From NCBI RefSeq assembly GCF_000812865.1, contig NZ_JSYL01000008.1:41167-105166 (forward strand): DNA of 64,000 nucleotides, written 5' to 3'. The notes beneath the pieces were generated by a model that made no database searches, was not told the DNA's origin, and was given only the letters and a program-made list of their open reading frames with translations. Positions within the stretch are counted from its first letter, which is position 1; each line of letters starts with the position of its first letter. The DNA is from Kaistella jeonii. GTDB taxonomy: Bacteria > Bacteroidota > Bacteroidia > Flavobacteriales > Weeksellaceae. This document shows positions 43,573 to 53,361 of the stretch, piece by piece. Position numbers and translations under genes: made by a program.

Positions 43573-45357
43573 TTATTTAGATTCTTCAGCTCTCATATCT
43601 TTTCCTTTAAATTTTTGAGTTTGTAACCCTTTCAAAACTTCATCTTTGAATGATTTCTCTACTTCAAAGAAAGAGAATTTTTCTAAAATCTCGATTTCAC
43701 CAATATCTGGCCTTTTTCTGGATTTCTCAGTTGATTTGTTGATGATCTCCAACATATCAATTTTTTTCAGATTGTCACGTTTTCCTAAGTTAAAGAAAAA
43801 TCGCACCATATCGCCATTGTTTTTTCTTGGCTTTCTTTCTCTGAATTCTCTGTCACCGCCTTCACGATTTCCAAAATCTCTGCTTCCGCCGTCTCTACTT
43901 CCTCCATCTCTGGAATTTCTAAATCCGCCATCTCTTCTATCGCCACCTCTATCACGGTCTCTTCCGCCACGGGAATCTCTGTCGCCTCTTCCACGATCTC
44001 TTCCTCCTCTATCGCCTCTTCCGTCATCAGCATTGAATTTCTGGTCAGCCAAATCATTTTTATCTAAATAATAAAGCGCCATATCTCTCAACTGCAACTG
44101 CAGCATCTGGTGAACCAATTCTTCTTTGGTAAATGCAGATAAGTCTGGAATTAAAGATGCATCGAATTCAAATAAGTTTTCGTGTTCTGTCAGTAATTTG
44201 GTGAAAACACCGCCAACTTGAGCCTCGATCACTTCTTTTCCGGTAGGAATCTTCTTCTCAACAATATCAATCTTCGTTGATTGCTTGATCTGCTTTAATT
44301 TTCTTGATTCTTCAGGTTTGATCAATGACATTGAAATTCCGTCTTTTCCTGCACGACCTGTTCTTCCACTTCTGTGAACGAATACTTCAGGATCATCCGG
44401 TAAAGAATAGTGAATAACGTGCGTCAGTGAATCAACATCTAAACCTCTCGCTGCAACATCGGTCGCCACTAAGATATCGATATTTTTCAGTCTGAATTTC
44501 TTCATTACTGTATCACGTTGAGCTTGCGAAAGATCACCGTGAAGTGCATCTGCTGCGTAACCATTCTGCATCAAGAAATCTGCAACTTCCTGAGTTTCCA
44601 TACGGGTTCTGCAGAAAAGAATTGAATATTGATTTGGATTTGCATCGATCAATCTTTTCAAAGCTTCTTTCTTGAAACGGTAACCAACCACGTAAAATTC
44701 GTGTTTGATGTTTTTCTTCACTTCATTTAAGGAACCAACAACAATACGGTGCGGACTCGTTAAATAACTTTTAGAAATACGCTCCACTTCTTTATTCATC
44801 GTTGCCGAGAATAAATAATTGTGTTTCGTATCAGGAGTTTCACGTAGAATTGTTTCCAAATCATCTTTGAAACCCATTGATAACATTTCATCAGCTTCGT
44901 CAAGAACGAGCCATTGAATCTCAGAAAAATCAAGTGCTTTTCTGTTAATAAGGTCGATCACACGTCCCGGAGTTCCCACAATAATTTGCGGTTTGTCTCG
45001 TAGAGAGCGGATTTGGTCGGTAATACTGCTTCCACCATAAACTGCTGTAGTCTTGATGTTGGGCATGTATTTCGAATAATTCTTAATGTCTTTGGTAATC
45101 TGCAAACAAAGTTCTCTGGTTGGACAAAGCACCAAAAATTGGATTTTGCGACTCCCGTCGTCAATCATATCCAAAATCGGTAGCGAAAATGCTGCTGTTT
45201 TGCCTGTTCCTGTCTGCGCAAGTGCGATTAGATCGCGTATATCTGTAGAGATAAAAGGAATAGTTTGTTTTTGGATTTCTGTTGGGCTTTCAAAGCCCAG
45301 TTCGCCAATTGCCTGCAAGATTGCCGGACTTAGATTGGTCTCCGTAAATAAATTCAT
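43573..45357 (-). CDS. DEAD-box RNA helicase, DeaD/CsdA type with RGG-like linker and DbpA-like RNA-binding domain
   Basis: 594 residues. Q motif FESPTEIQ, motif I AQTGTGKTAA, PTRELC, TPGRV, DEAD, SAT, ATDVAARGLDVDS, HRSGRTGRAG. Residues 444-510 are a repetitive Asp/Arg/Gly block (GGRDRGRGDRDSRGG, DGGSRDGGSRD), then a C-terminal RNA-binding domain (MVRFFFNLGKRDNLKK and GEIEILEKFSFFEVEKS) like DbpA. Role in ribosome assembly or cold growth is inferred. Short leader from its -7 box. Confidence 0.94.
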   Translation of the reverse strand: MNLFTETNLSPAILQAIGELGFESPTEIQKQTIPFISTDIRDLIALAQTGTGKTAAFSLPILDMIDDGSRKIQFLVLCPTRELCLQITKDIKNYSKYMPNIKTTAVYGGSSITDQIRSLRDKPQIIVGTPGRVIDLINRKALDFSEIQWLVLDEADEMLSMGFKDDLETILRETPDTKHNYLFSATMNKEVERISKSYLTSPHRIVVGSLNEVKKNIKHEFYVVGYRFKKEALKRLIDANPNQYSILFCRTRMETQEVADFLMQNGYAADALHGDLSQAQRDTVMKKFRLKNIDILVATDVAARGLDVDSLTHVIHYSLPDDPEVFVHRSGRTGRAGKDGISMSLIKPEESRKLKQIKQSTKIDIVEKKIPTGKEVIEAQVGGVFTKLLTEHENLFEFDASLIPDLSAFTKEELVHQMLQLQLRDMALYYLDKNDLADQKFNADDGRGDRGGRDRGRGDRDSRGGRDRDRGGDRRDGGFRNSRDGGSRDGGSRDFGNREGGDREFRERKPRKNNGDMVRFFFNLGKRDNLKKIDMLEIINKSTEKSRKRPDIGEIEILEKFSFFEVEKSFKDEVLKGLQTQKFKGKDMRAEESK

Positions 45358-45383
45358 GTAAAAGATCGTCTATAAATTGGGTG

Positions 45384-45391
45384 CAAAGATA
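45384..45391 (-). promoter_or_regulatory. -7 promoter element for the DeaD-like helicase
   Basis: Minus-strand TATCTTTG followed by C, 27 bases upstream of the ATG. Confidence 0.5.
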
Positions 45392-45561
45392 CAATTTTGT
45401 TTTCGATAATAAAAGGGGGCATTTATTAAATTTATGTTAATTGTCCGAAGAGCAGTTTCCAGCTTGTTTCGTCAATGAAATTCTCAAATATTATTTCAAA
45501 AACTTATTAAATCCTCTATTTTTAAATTTTTAATTATTTGGCAAATCGCTGTAAACCACTT

Positions 45562-47025
45562 TTACTGCATCTCAATTTTAACAATTTTTTTGCCTCTTTC
45601 TCCCAGATATTTCTCAATGAGCGTTTCATAGATCTTATGACCATCATCTACATTGGTAAAAATGATCAGACCTTCTTTTGTTTTTGGTAAAATAAAGAAA
45701 ATCGTATTTACACCTTCGTCACTACCTCCGTGTGAAAGCGCAATTTCATCATTTCCCAAATCATAAATTTCAAAGCCAAGTCCAAAATATTTATTTGTTT
45801 TGGTTTCTACCTGTTTGCTTTTCAACGATTCAAAAACAGCTGGTGAAAGCAATTTATTATCTAATATTCCAACTAAAAATTTACCGTAATCTTCTACGCT
45901 GGTTGTCAAATCATCTGCGGCGTTTGCAGTTGTATTTTTAATGATTTTATACGGCTTTCCTTCTTTATTATATCCAACTGCTATTCTTTCTGCATCTTTT
46001 TTTTCATTCCAAATGTAACTGGTATCGTTCATCGCAAGAGGTTGGAACACGTATTCCTGTGCTAATTCTTCCAAACTTTTTTTGAATTTTTTCTCAATTG
46101 CTTTTCTCAAATATTCAAATCCTTCGCCAGAATACTGATATTTAGTACCGGGATCAAAATCAAAACTAAGTTTATGATCTTTATTTAAGGTTCTCCAGTT
46201 TTTAAATCCGGTTTGATGACTTAAAACCAGTCTTGTAGTCAACTTTTTATGTCTATCATCTTTTGTGATATCAGGATCAATATAATAATGGTCAAGCGGT
46301 TCATCAAGGTTCCATTTCCCAAGACTGACCAACCTTAAAACCAACATTGCAGAAACAGGTTTCGTTAAAGACGCCACATTAAATAGACTGTTATAAGGTG
46401 CGGTTATTTTATTATTAAGATCTCCATAAACATTTATTTGCGTTAATTTTCCATCTTTAATAATACCTAATCCTAAAGTTGGAATATTATTATCTTTCAA
46501 TAATTGTTCTAATTGATCAGTGAGTTGTTCAGATCCTGTTCCCTGGTGATCATAACTAAGAATATCGCTCATGACCCAGTTTTTCTCTTTTTTCAGCCAA
46601 ACGGTCGTAAATTTCGCTTCACCGCCCCAAACATCTGCTTTGTCTTTCTCTCTAATAAAAAATTGATGATTCCCAGATTGAATTGCTCCATACAGATTTC
46701 CATTATTATACAAAGGATAGACTTCCAAACTGCTTTCAATCAATTTACGAATAGGTTTTTGATCTGGGTTGGAACAGATATTATCTCTGGTTCTTTGGAG
46801 GAATAATTTTTTACCCTGAAAACCACCTTTATCGTGATAAAATTTTAAATTTTCATCCACCGATTTTTCCATGTAAGTTAGATCACACTGATTAAATCCG
46901 CGCTCAAAGAAAAGACTGTCTTCTTTTTTAAGTTCAAGAAAAAGGGAAGAATTTTTAGCAATTTGTGCGCTGAAATTTCCGAATAAAAAGAAGAAAGTGA
47001 TAATAATTCCAAAGTGCTTTGTCAT
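45562..47025 (-). CDS. Exported serine hydrolase (class C beta-lactamase-like) with N-terminal NTF2-like domain
   Basis: 487 residues, signal peptide ending FGNFSAQ. Residues 25-160 have the pattern of an NTF2/DUF4440 fold (MEKSVDENLKFYHDKGGFQG, AKFTTVWLKKEKNWVMSDI). From 165 the beta-lactamase/transpeptidase-like domain: SxxK as SLTK (Ser219, Lys222), YSG in YQYSGEGFEY, HGG in LSHGGSDEG. Probably a peptidase or esterase acting on peptidoglycan peptides or other amides; resistance cannot be inferred. An HTH membrane regulator lies 86 bases upstream, same direction. Confidence 0.9.
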   Translation of the reverse strand: MTKHFGIIITFFFLFGNFSAQIAKNSSLFLELKKEDSLFFERGFNQCDLTYMEKSVDENLKFYHDKGGFQGKKLFLQRTRDNICSNPDQKPIRKLIESSLEVYPLYNNGNLYGAIQSGNHQFFIREKDKADVWGGEAKFTTVWLKKEKNWVMSDILSYDHQGTGSEQLTDQLEQLLKDNNIPTLGLGIIKDGKLTQINVYGDLNNKITAPYNSLFNVASLTKPVSAMLVLRLVSLGKWNLDEPLDHYYIDPDITKDDRHKKLTTRLVLSHQTGFKNWRTLNKDHKLSFDFDPGTKYQYSGEGFEYLRKAIEKKFKKSLEELAQEYVFQPLAMNDTSYIWNEKKDAERIAVGYNKEGKPYKIIKNTTANAADDLTTSVEDYGKFLVGILDNKLLSPAVFESLKSKQVETKTNKYFGLGFEIYDLGNDEIALSHGGSDEGVNTIFFILPKTKEGLIIFTNVDDGHKIYETLIEKYLGERGKKIVKIEMQ

Positions 47026-47111
47026 AAAAATAATTTTGACAAAGATTGAAAATTAAAAGAATTTAAACGAGAAAATCTACCCGACAAAAACCCGACAATC
47101 TTACGACAACT

Positions 47112-47699
47112 TTATAACAAACTGAAATTCAATTTATAAAAAAGTTTTTGTCTTTTATCAAGTTCATACGCATTTCTCAAAATGATATAAATATTGGCGA
47201 GTGTAAGAACGATAATTCCGATGGTCACTGATTCTTTTCCCAGCTTTAAGAAAATGAGGATCATAAAAAGAACTGGAAAAATAATTGCTAGAAAAATCTG
47301 CAGGGAAATGATCTGCTTAATGATTTCAGATCTTTGTTTCATAATCAACATCAAAATTAATGGGACCAAAAAATTCGCAATGGGAAACCAGGAAAAAGGA
47401 AGCGAGGAGAGATTAATGATTTTTATTAATTGCAAATTCAAAATTTCGCCTTTCTCAACCGCTGAAGCAGTCTCTACAATTGAAACTTCGTCTAACTCAT
47501 TTATTTTTTCAGAAACAGCTGAAACTAATAAATCACTTTCCGAAACCTCAAGACATGCAGCCAATGTTTTTAAAGTAAATCCTTTCGGTTTCATGCCAGA
47601 CTCAATTCTTTGAATGGTTCTGACAGAAAGCCCAGACTTTTGTGCCAACTCTTCCTGAGTTAGATTTTTGTGTTCTCTAATTTTTTTTAAATCCGACAT
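47112..47699 (-). CDS. XRE-family regulator with C-terminal membrane segments
   Basis: 195 residues. HTH_3 domain at 1-60 (LTQEELAQKSGLSVRTIQRIESG), then about four hydrophobic segments (about 90-185). Membrane-bound XRE proteins of this type occur in Bacteroidota; the signal is unknown. The serine hydrolase downstream is a candidate target. Confidence 0.9.
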   Translation of the reverse strand: MSDLKKIREHKNLTQEELAQKSGLSVRTIQRIESGMKPKGFTLKTLAACLEVSESDLLVSAVSEKINELDEVSIVETASAVEKGEILNLQLIKIINLSSLPFSWFPIANFLVPLILMLIMKQRSEIIKQIISLQIFLAIIFPVLFMILIFLKLGKESVTIGIIVLTLANIYIILRNAYELDKRQKLFYKLNFSLL

Positions 47700-47718
47700 T
47701 CATTGAATTAAGTGATTA

Positions 47719-47726
47719 CAAATTTA
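47719..47726 (-). promoter_or_regulatory. -7 promoter element for the XRE regulator
   Basis: Minus-strand TAAATTTG, 20 bases upstream of the ATG. Confidence 0.5.
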
Positions 47727-47856
47727 GCTATTCTAATGAAAATTTTGAAAATCATTTTTCAACTTATTGTGATGAAATTATTTAAATAAAAGGTAAAAAA
47801 AACTTTGGAAGAAATAATATTAGAAAAAACTCCTGCTTTCCCTTTATTATAAATCC

Positions 47857-47864
47857 TAAATTTG
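47857..47864 (+). promoter_or_regulatory. -7 promoter element for the DUF2461 gene
   Basis: TAAATTTG, 19 bases upstream of the ATG at 47883, divergent from the XRE promoter. Confidence 0.5.
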
Positions 47865-47882
47865 TCTATCTAAAATTAATCT

Positions 47883-48536
47883 ATGAAATCATCCACTTTA
47901 AAATTCCTGAAAACTTTAGAAAAGAACAATAATCGCGAATGGTTCAACGAACACAAAAATCTTTATTTAGAGGCTCAACAGGATGTTCTTTCGTTTCTGG
48001 AAAATCTAATCGAGGAAATGGCGCAATTTGATGAGGAGATTTTAAAGATCGATCCAAAGAAAGCACTCTTCAGAATTTATAAGGATATTCGTTTTTCTAA
48101 ATTAAAAATCCCTTATAAGACCCATTTTGGCGCAGGTTTGGGTTTCGGAAAAAATGGTAAAACTTCCGGTTATTATTTGCATATCGAACCGGGAAAATCA
48201 TTTTTAGCAGGTGGTGTTTTTCAACCTGAATCACCGATTTTGAAAGAGATCAGAAAAGAAATTTCAATATATCCTAAAGAATTTATGCAAATCCTGGAGG
48301 AAGATGATTTTAGAAATAATTTCCGTGGATTGAGTGTAGAAAGCAAATTACAAAGAGTTCCGAATGGTTTTGAAAAAGATGATCCAATGGCTGAATTTCT
48401 GAAACTGAAAAACTTCATCGTCAATTATCCGATTTCAGATGAGTCATTACTGAAAGAAAATGCTGCTAAGGAATTTGCTCAAATTTTTAAAAGCATCAAA
48501 CCTTTAAATGATTTTATTGAAAGACCTTTTCTCTAA
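47883..48536 (+). CDS. DUF2461 (TIGR02453) family protein
   Basis: 217 residues. FLKTLEKNNNREWFNEHKNLY at the N-terminus and KALFRIYKDIRFSKLKIPYKTHFGA are the family signature; GYYLHIEPGKSFLAGGV follows. Cytoplasmic, function not known. Its end overlaps the convergent TlpA-like gene by 4 bases. Confidence 0.9.
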   Translation: MKSSTLKFLKTLEKNNNREWFNEHKNLYLEAQQDVLSFLENLIEEMAQFDEEILKIDPKKALFRIYKDIRFSKLKIPYKTHFGAGLGFGKNGKTSGYYLHIEPGKSFLAGGVFQPESPILKEIRKEISIYPKEFMQILEEDDFRNNFRGLSVESKLQRVPNGFEKDDPMAEFLKLKNFIVNYPISDESLLKENAAKEFAQIFKSIKPLNDFIERPFL

Positions 48537-49057
48537 AACATTTTCGCTTTCAATTCATCAATTGTTTTCTGAATATCAGGATCGGTCGGAGAAATTGAAT
48601 AATATTTGGCGATTTTTCCGCTTTGATCTACAACTAAAAATCGTGGAACCCAGTTAAGATCGATGTAATTATTGAAGTTGTTTTTCCAGCCTTCATCGAA
48701 CCAGTAATTTTCCTGCGATGTTAGATCATATTTATCCAAACCTCGTTTCCATTGGTCATAGGAACGGTCCAAAGAGAAATAAACAAAATCAAGTTGGGGA
48801 TTTTGCTCCTTTAAAATTTTAGTTGAAGGCAGCGCTTTTATACAATCCGGACACCAGCTTGCCCAGAAATCAATAATTAAAATCCGGCCTTTATGGTTAT
48901 TTATAATTTCTGAAATGGCCATTTTTTTACCCCGCAACGAAGTGATTTTCTGAGCAACTGCTTCTTTTGAAAATTCTGTCTTGCTAACTGCGGGAACTTT
49001 CTGAGCGAAAACGCCGAAAGACAATAATACTAACCCAAGACTTACAATACTTTTCAT
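48533..49057 (-). CDS. Exported TlpA-like thiol-disulfide oxidoreductase
   Basis: 174 residues, signal peptide MKSIVSLGLVLLSFGVFAQ. Thioredoxin fold with IDFWASWCPDCIKALPS (WCPDC active site) and LNWVPRFLVVDQSGKIAKYY (cis-Pro). Periplasmic disulfide reduction. 10 bases after the amylase gene, same strand. Confidence 0.92.
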   Translation of the reverse strand: MKSIVSLGLVLLSFGVFAQKVPAVSKTEFSKEAVAQKITSLRGKKMAISEIINNHKGRILIIDFWASWCPDCIKALPSTKILKEQNPQLDFVYFSLDRSYDQWKRGLDKYDLTSQENYWFDEGWKNNFNNYIDLNWVPRFLVVDQSGKIAKYYSISPTDPDIQKTIDELKAKMF

Positions 49058-49067
49058 TAATTTATTT

Positions 49068-50693
49068 TTAAATTTTTTCCAGCAAAACGATATAAAATTC
49101 AGAGTTGATGGAAACTTTTCCGTTTTCTACTTTTACAATTTTACCAGAATATGCATCATGCAATTTCGTGCCATTTTCAAAAATCCCCTGAACAGAAACC
49201 TCTTTCAACCCTGACGCTAAATCAAGACCAATTAAAACTTTATCATTATTCAAAGTTCGTGTAAACCAATAAGGGAAAGAAGAAACCATCTTATGAACTC
49301 CGGCTCCAATGGCAGGATGATTCGCTCTGAATTTCCCTAATTTTTGATAATGCGTCAGTAATTTTTGAGTCCCTGAATTATATTTCACATCGCTCCAGTT
49401 CATGTCCGAACGTAAATTTGCATCACCTTCAGCACCGGGAACGGTTAAGGTTCTGGCGGTTTCATCTCCATAATAAACCTGCGAAATTCCGGGAGCTAAC
49501 AGCAGTTTTGTACCAGCTTCATACGTTCTTTTTCGGTCTTTGTCGAAAGGCGAACCGTCGTCATGCGAAGTAAGATAATTCATCACCGTTTTACCGTTTA
49601 AATCGGAGTGCAATAATTTTGAATAATTCGAAAATAACTCTTCATAAGGTTTATTGGCGTCGCCTTTAAAGTCAAAATTAATGAGCGATTTAAATCCGTT
49701 CTGGTAATAATTAACTTTTTTGTCACCGAAATCATAGAGTTGTTTCTGTGAAATTCCGTAGCCGTAAACTTCGCCAACCGTGAAAAACAATTGATTGTCG
49801 AGAACTTTTTCAGGATTGTTTGTTTTATAAATCGCAAAAGCCTGCTGACAAACTTTTTGAAAATCTTTCCAAACATCTTCATTGGTGTGTTTCACCGTAT
49901 CAATTCGATAACCATCGACTCCCAGATCCTGAACGTAATCAGCCAGCCATTTCATAATATAATATTTCGGCGCTCGTGGATAACCTGTTCTGGTAAAAAA
50001 TTCATCGAGCGATTTTACTTCAGATTCATATCTTCCTTCTTTTTTCCACTTTTCAACCAACATTTTTGGAAGTTCGGCAGGTTTATTTGATTCTGTTAAA
50101 ATATCCGGGAGATTCGCGACCAAAGTACAAGCAGTGGTGTTTTCGTAATTATTATATTTGCATTGTGGCGCAGTTCGAACCCAGGTATTCGGATAAACGG
50201 GATCGATCGGAGTAACCGGACCGGTATGATTGATAACGGCATCTAAAACGATGCGAATCCCTTTTGCGTGGGCTTTTTCAACGAGTTCTTTTAAGTCGGC
50301 TTTTGTACCGAAATTCGGATCAAGCGCCGTCCAGTCTTTTGCCCAATAACCGTGAAAAGCATAGGTATTTCCTGTTCCTTCGTTCGTGGCACCATGAATT
50401 TGTTCTACCAACGGCGTCATCCAGATCGCATTGATTCCCAAATCTGAAAAATAATTATCATCCAGTTTTTGGATGATTCCTCTTAGATCTCCACCTTCAA
50501 AGCCGCGTAAAACCCCGGTTTTTTCTGTTCTGCCAAAATTAACATCATTGGATTTATCGCCATTTTGAAAACGGTCCGTTAATAAGAAGTACATATTTGC
50601 ACCTTCCCAGTTAAATGCTTGCTTTTTTGAAGTTTGCTGCGAAACACAGGAAGTGAGCAATAAGAATCCGAGAAAAAATAATATTTTTTTCAT
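49068..50693 (-). CDS. Alpha-amylase family (GH13) lipoprotein
   Basis: 541 residues. Lipoprotein signal MKKILFFLGFLLLTSC with Cys16. GH13 regions: VLDAVINHTG (region I), GYRIDTVKH with nucleophile Asp (II), VGEVYGYG with acid/base Glu (III), YLTSHDDGSP (IV). C-terminal beta domain ends FYIVLLEKI. A surface or periplasmic enzyme acting on alpha-glucans; the exact bond cannot be told. The cytoplasmic GlgC gene is far away. Confidence 0.94.
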   Translation of the reverse strand: MKKILFFLGFLLLTSCVSQQTSKKQAFNWEGANMYFLLTDRFQNGDKSNDVNFGRTEKTGVLRGFEGGDLRGIIQKLDDNYFSDLGINAIWMTPLVEQIHGATNEGTGNTYAFHGYWAKDWTALDPNFGTKADLKELVEKAHAKGIRIVLDAVINHTGPVTPIDPVYPNTWVRTAPQCKYNNYENTTACTLVANLPDILTESNKPAELPKMLVEKWKKEGRYESEVKSLDEFFTRTGYPRAPKYYIMKWLADYVQDLGVDGYRIDTVKHTNEDVWKDFQKVCQQAFAIYKTNNPEKVLDNQLFFTVGEVYGYGISQKQLYDFGDKKVNYYQNGFKSLINFDFKGDANKPYEELFSNYSKLLHSDLNGKTVMNYLTSHDDGSPFDKDRKRTYEAGTKLLLAPGISQVYYGDETARTLTVPGAEGDANLRSDMNWSDVKYNSGTQKLLTHYQKLGKFRANHPAIGAGVHKMVSSFPYWFTRTLNNDKVLIGLDLASGLKEVSVQGIFENGTKLHDAYSGKIVKVENGKVSINSEFYIVLLEKI

Positions 50694-50790
50694 AGTAAAT
50701 TTTGAGTGTTAAAGGTAATCTAAAAGCAAGTTTGAAAGAAAAAGAATCAATTGATAAATCATATTTTAACATTTATTTAACATATTTTTC

Positions 50791-50798
50791 TATCTTTG
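50791..50798 (+). promoter_or_regulatory. -7 promoter element upstream of the flippase gene
   Basis: TATCTTTG at 123 bases before the ATG, so the leader would be about 115 bases. Confidence 0.4.
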
Positions 50799-50920
50799 TT
50801 TTCTTGAAATTTTTTTCGAGTCACAAAATATCATGAAAATTTACTTGCGAATTCTTTAAAAAATATGGTGCAAAATTTTATTATCAAAGAGAATATTGAA
50901 CCTTTTAAAATCAACGAAAA

Positions 50921-52399
50921 ATGAGTGTGATCGCACGACAAGGTTTCAAATATTCGTTGATTGGTTATTTCGGTTTTATACTCGGAACTTTTTCTGCTAT
51001 TTTTATTTTTCCGTACGATATGGAATTCTACGGAAAGTTACGCTACATCATGCCTACAGCGGAAATGTTGTTGCCGATTGTAGTTTTTGGACTTTCTTTT
51101 TCTAATGTTAAGTTTTTTCATCAAACGCAAAAAGATGGGAAAAATCAAAATATATTATCGCTTTCTTTAGGTGGGATTCTAATAAATTTCCTCATTTTCT
51201 CCCTATTATTCTTCTTTTTTTTCCAGTTGTTTCCCCAATTCAAAGGTTTGGAGCTTTGGAAAATGAAGGCTTTAATCCTTCCGCTTATTTTGATTATGGC
51301 TTTGTCTGCGGTTTTCAATAAATATCTTTCTAATTTCAAAAGAATTGTCGTTCCCAATATTTTTGAAAATATTTTTCCGAAAATCGCAAATATCGGTGCT
51401 TTCTGCTTATTTTTCTTTTTAGGAGTTTCAGAGAAGGGTTCTTATGGATTTTTCTTGGGAATGTTTGTTCTTTCCTTTTTAGGCTATCTTTTCTATGCGA
51501 ATAAACTCGAGAAACTAAAGCCTGATTTCAATACGAAATACGTTAAAAAAGACAATCTCTGGAAAGAGATCTTGAACTATAGCTTTTACGGCTTTTTAGG
51601 AAACATAGGTAATTACATCGCTTTTCGAGTTGATAATTTCATGATTGGCGAATTTCTAAATTTTGAGGAAAATGGAGTTTACAGCATTATTCTATCAATT
51701 CTTTCGTTTATTCTAATTCCACAAATGGGCTTATTCAATATTTCGGCTCCTATTATTAATAAAACGATAGCCGAAGGTGAATTTGAAGAACTAGATCGAT
51801 TTCACAAAAAAACATCGCTCACTTTATTCTTTTTGGGTGCGGTTCTATTTTCCTGTATTTTAGTAGGATTTCCGTACCTCAGTAATTTAATTAAAAATGG
51901 TGATCAGTTGCGACAAGCTGAACCTGTAGTTTGGATCTTAGGATTCGCCATGATTTTTGATTTAGCGACCGGATTTAATGGACATATTATTTCACTCTCC
52001 AAACATTATCGTTTCAATATCGTAATCATGTTATTTTTGGCAATTACAACAATTATACTGAACTATCTTTTCCTAACGAGAACAGAGCTGGGAATTATCG
52101 GAATAGCCATGGCAACTGCGATTTCACTCACTCTTTTCAACATGATTAAAATCTATTTCAATTATATAAAATTCAAAGTTTTTCCTCTAACTATTGAAAT
52201 GATGTACATCTTAATTATCTGCACATTGGCAATAACTGTCGCTATTATTTTACCTGAAACTAAAAGTAATTTTATCAATTTTATTTACAAACCAACATTT
52301 GTTTTAATCGTAATTTTTAGCGCCAATCATTTTATGAAAATATTTCCGATAGAAGATTATCTGAACAAAAAATTCTTTAAAAGTATTTTTAAATTTTAA
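50921..52399 (+). CDS. Polysaccharide/oligosaccharide flippase (Wzx-like, MATE/MOP fold)
   Basis: 492 residues, about 14 membrane segments spread along the whole chain. Opening MSVIARQGFKYSLIGYFGFILG and NYIAFRVDNFMIGEFLNFEENGVYS match Wzx-type flippases of Bacteroidota. It would flip lipid-linked oligosaccharides across the inner membrane. Convergent with the methyltransferase, overlapping it by 4 bases. Confidence 0.9.
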   Translation: MSVIARQGFKYSLIGYFGFILGTFSAIFIFPYDMEFYGKLRYIMPTAEMLLPIVVFGLSFSNVKFFHQTQKDGKNQNILSLSLGGILINFLIFSLLFFFFFQLFPQFKGLELWKMKALILPLILIMALSAVFNKYLSNFKRIVVPNIFENIFPKIANIGAFCLFFFLGVSEKGSYGFFLGMFVLSFLGYLFYANKLEKLKPDFNTKYVKKDNLWKEILNYSFYGFLGNIGNYIAFRVDNFMIGEFLNFEENGVYSIILSILSFILIPQMGLFNISAPIINKTIAEGEFEELDRFHKKTSLTLFFLGAVLFSCILVGFPYLSNLIKNGDQLRQAEPVVWILGFAMIFDLATGFNGHIISLSKHYRFNIVIMLFLAITTIILNYLFLTRTELGIIGIAMATAISLTLFNMIKIYFNYIKFKVFPLTIEMMYILIICTLAITVAIILPETKSNFINFIYKPTFVLIVIFSANHFMKIFPIEDYLNKKFFKSIFKF

Positions 52400-53313
52400 A
52401 TCTTACTTAAAACGACAACGATCTGATCGCCTCTTCCCAATTTATTTAAATCTTGAGATTCTTTAATGAAGTGTTTTATTTCTTCTGCATTAAAGATTTT
52501 ATTTGAAGTTAGATAGGTTAATTTTCGCAGGTATTTTTCGCTTCCTGTAAATTGAAATTTATAACTATCATTATAATAAGAGGTTATCTGAAATCTATTT
52601 TTTTCTGCAAGTATTTGAAATGCTTTTTTTGTCAGAAGATGAAAATGTCTCGGCGCATCCCACTGAACCCAATTTTCACCATATTTTTCAAAAGCTACCG
52701 AATCTTTAACTGGAACTCTGATGATAATTTTACCGTTATTATCTAGTAAATTATAGCATTTCTGTAAAGTTTCATGCAGATTCTCAACATGTTCGAAAAC
52801 GTGATTAAAAGCAATTACATCAAACTTTTCTATAATTTCTTCCAAAGATTTTCTCCTGATTGGAAAAGGCTTTTCGATTGTTTTAATGGCGAAAGGATCG
52901 ATCCCAATAATATTTTTATATCCTAAACCAAAGATACTTTTCAAAAATTTCCCTTCGCCACAACCAACATCCAAAACTTTTGCAGCTTTCGAAGGTTTAA
53001 TTTTTAGAAATGCTTCCAAAGCAAGATTCGGAATTTTTACAGAAAGTTTCTTCAGAAGAAAACCAGGGAAATTATAGTAGAAAATATAATCTCTTAATTT
53101 TTGAACTATCTTATCTTTGGTCTTTAAGTCAGATTTTAAACTGTAATAATTATCCGGATAAAAGAGAGACATGTCTTTCGGGAAATCTGAAATTTGCAAG
53201 GTTCCACAATCTGAACATTCGAAATATTCAAATTTTTCAGTTCCTCCGAACATTTTATCGTTGACTGAAAAGGTATTTTTATTTTGAGAAGAATGACAAA
53301 TTCTGCAAACCAT
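52396..53313 (-). CDS. Class I SAM methyltransferase with N-terminal zinc-binding motif
   Basis: 305 residues. N-terminal CRICHSSQ and CSDCGTL (two Cys pairs, Zn ribbon), then SAM motif VLDVGCGEGKFLKSI, FNHVFEHVENLHETL, and LLDNNGKIIIRVP. Resembles methyltransferases of surface-sugar clusters. The -7 box faces that of the neighbouring glycosyltransferase. Confidence 0.9.
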   Translation of the reverse strand: MVCRICHSSQNKNTFSVNDKMFGGTEKFEYFECSDCGTLQISDFPKDMSLFYPDNYYSLKSDLKTKDKIVQKLRDYIFYYNFPGFLLKKLSVKIPNLALEAFLKIKPSKAAKVLDVGCGEGKFLKSIFGLGYKNIIGIDPFAIKTIEKPFPIRRKSLEEIIEKFDVIAFNHVFEHVENLHETLQKCYNLLDNNGKIIIRVPVKDSVAFEKYGENWVQWDAPRHFHLLTKKAFQILAEKNRFQITSYYNDSYKFQFTGSEKYLRKLTYLTSNKIFNAEEIKHFIKESQDLNKLGRGDQIVVVLSKI

Positions 53314-53334
53314 TTAATTATTTTTTTTGCGTTC

Positions 53335-53342
53335 CAAAATTA
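53335..53342 (-). promoter_or_regulatory. -7 promoter element for the methyltransferase
   Basis: Minus-strand TAATTTTG, 22 bases upstream of its ATG and only 4 bases from the divergent -7 element of the glycosyltransferase. Confidence 0.45.
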
Positions 53343-53345
53343 ATC

Positions 53346-53353
53346 TATTTTTG
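53346..53353 (+). promoter_or_regulatory. -7 promoter element for the GT2 gene
   Basis: TATTTTTG, 9 bases before the ATG at 53362, so the mRNA would be almost leaderless. Confidence 0.5.
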
Positions 53354-53361
53354 TAACCGAT

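Noticed and set aside
50896..51105. 69-codon frame starting MNLLKSTKNEC, overlapping the flippase start
   Set aside because: It overlaps the real flippase in another frame and has no recognisable content.
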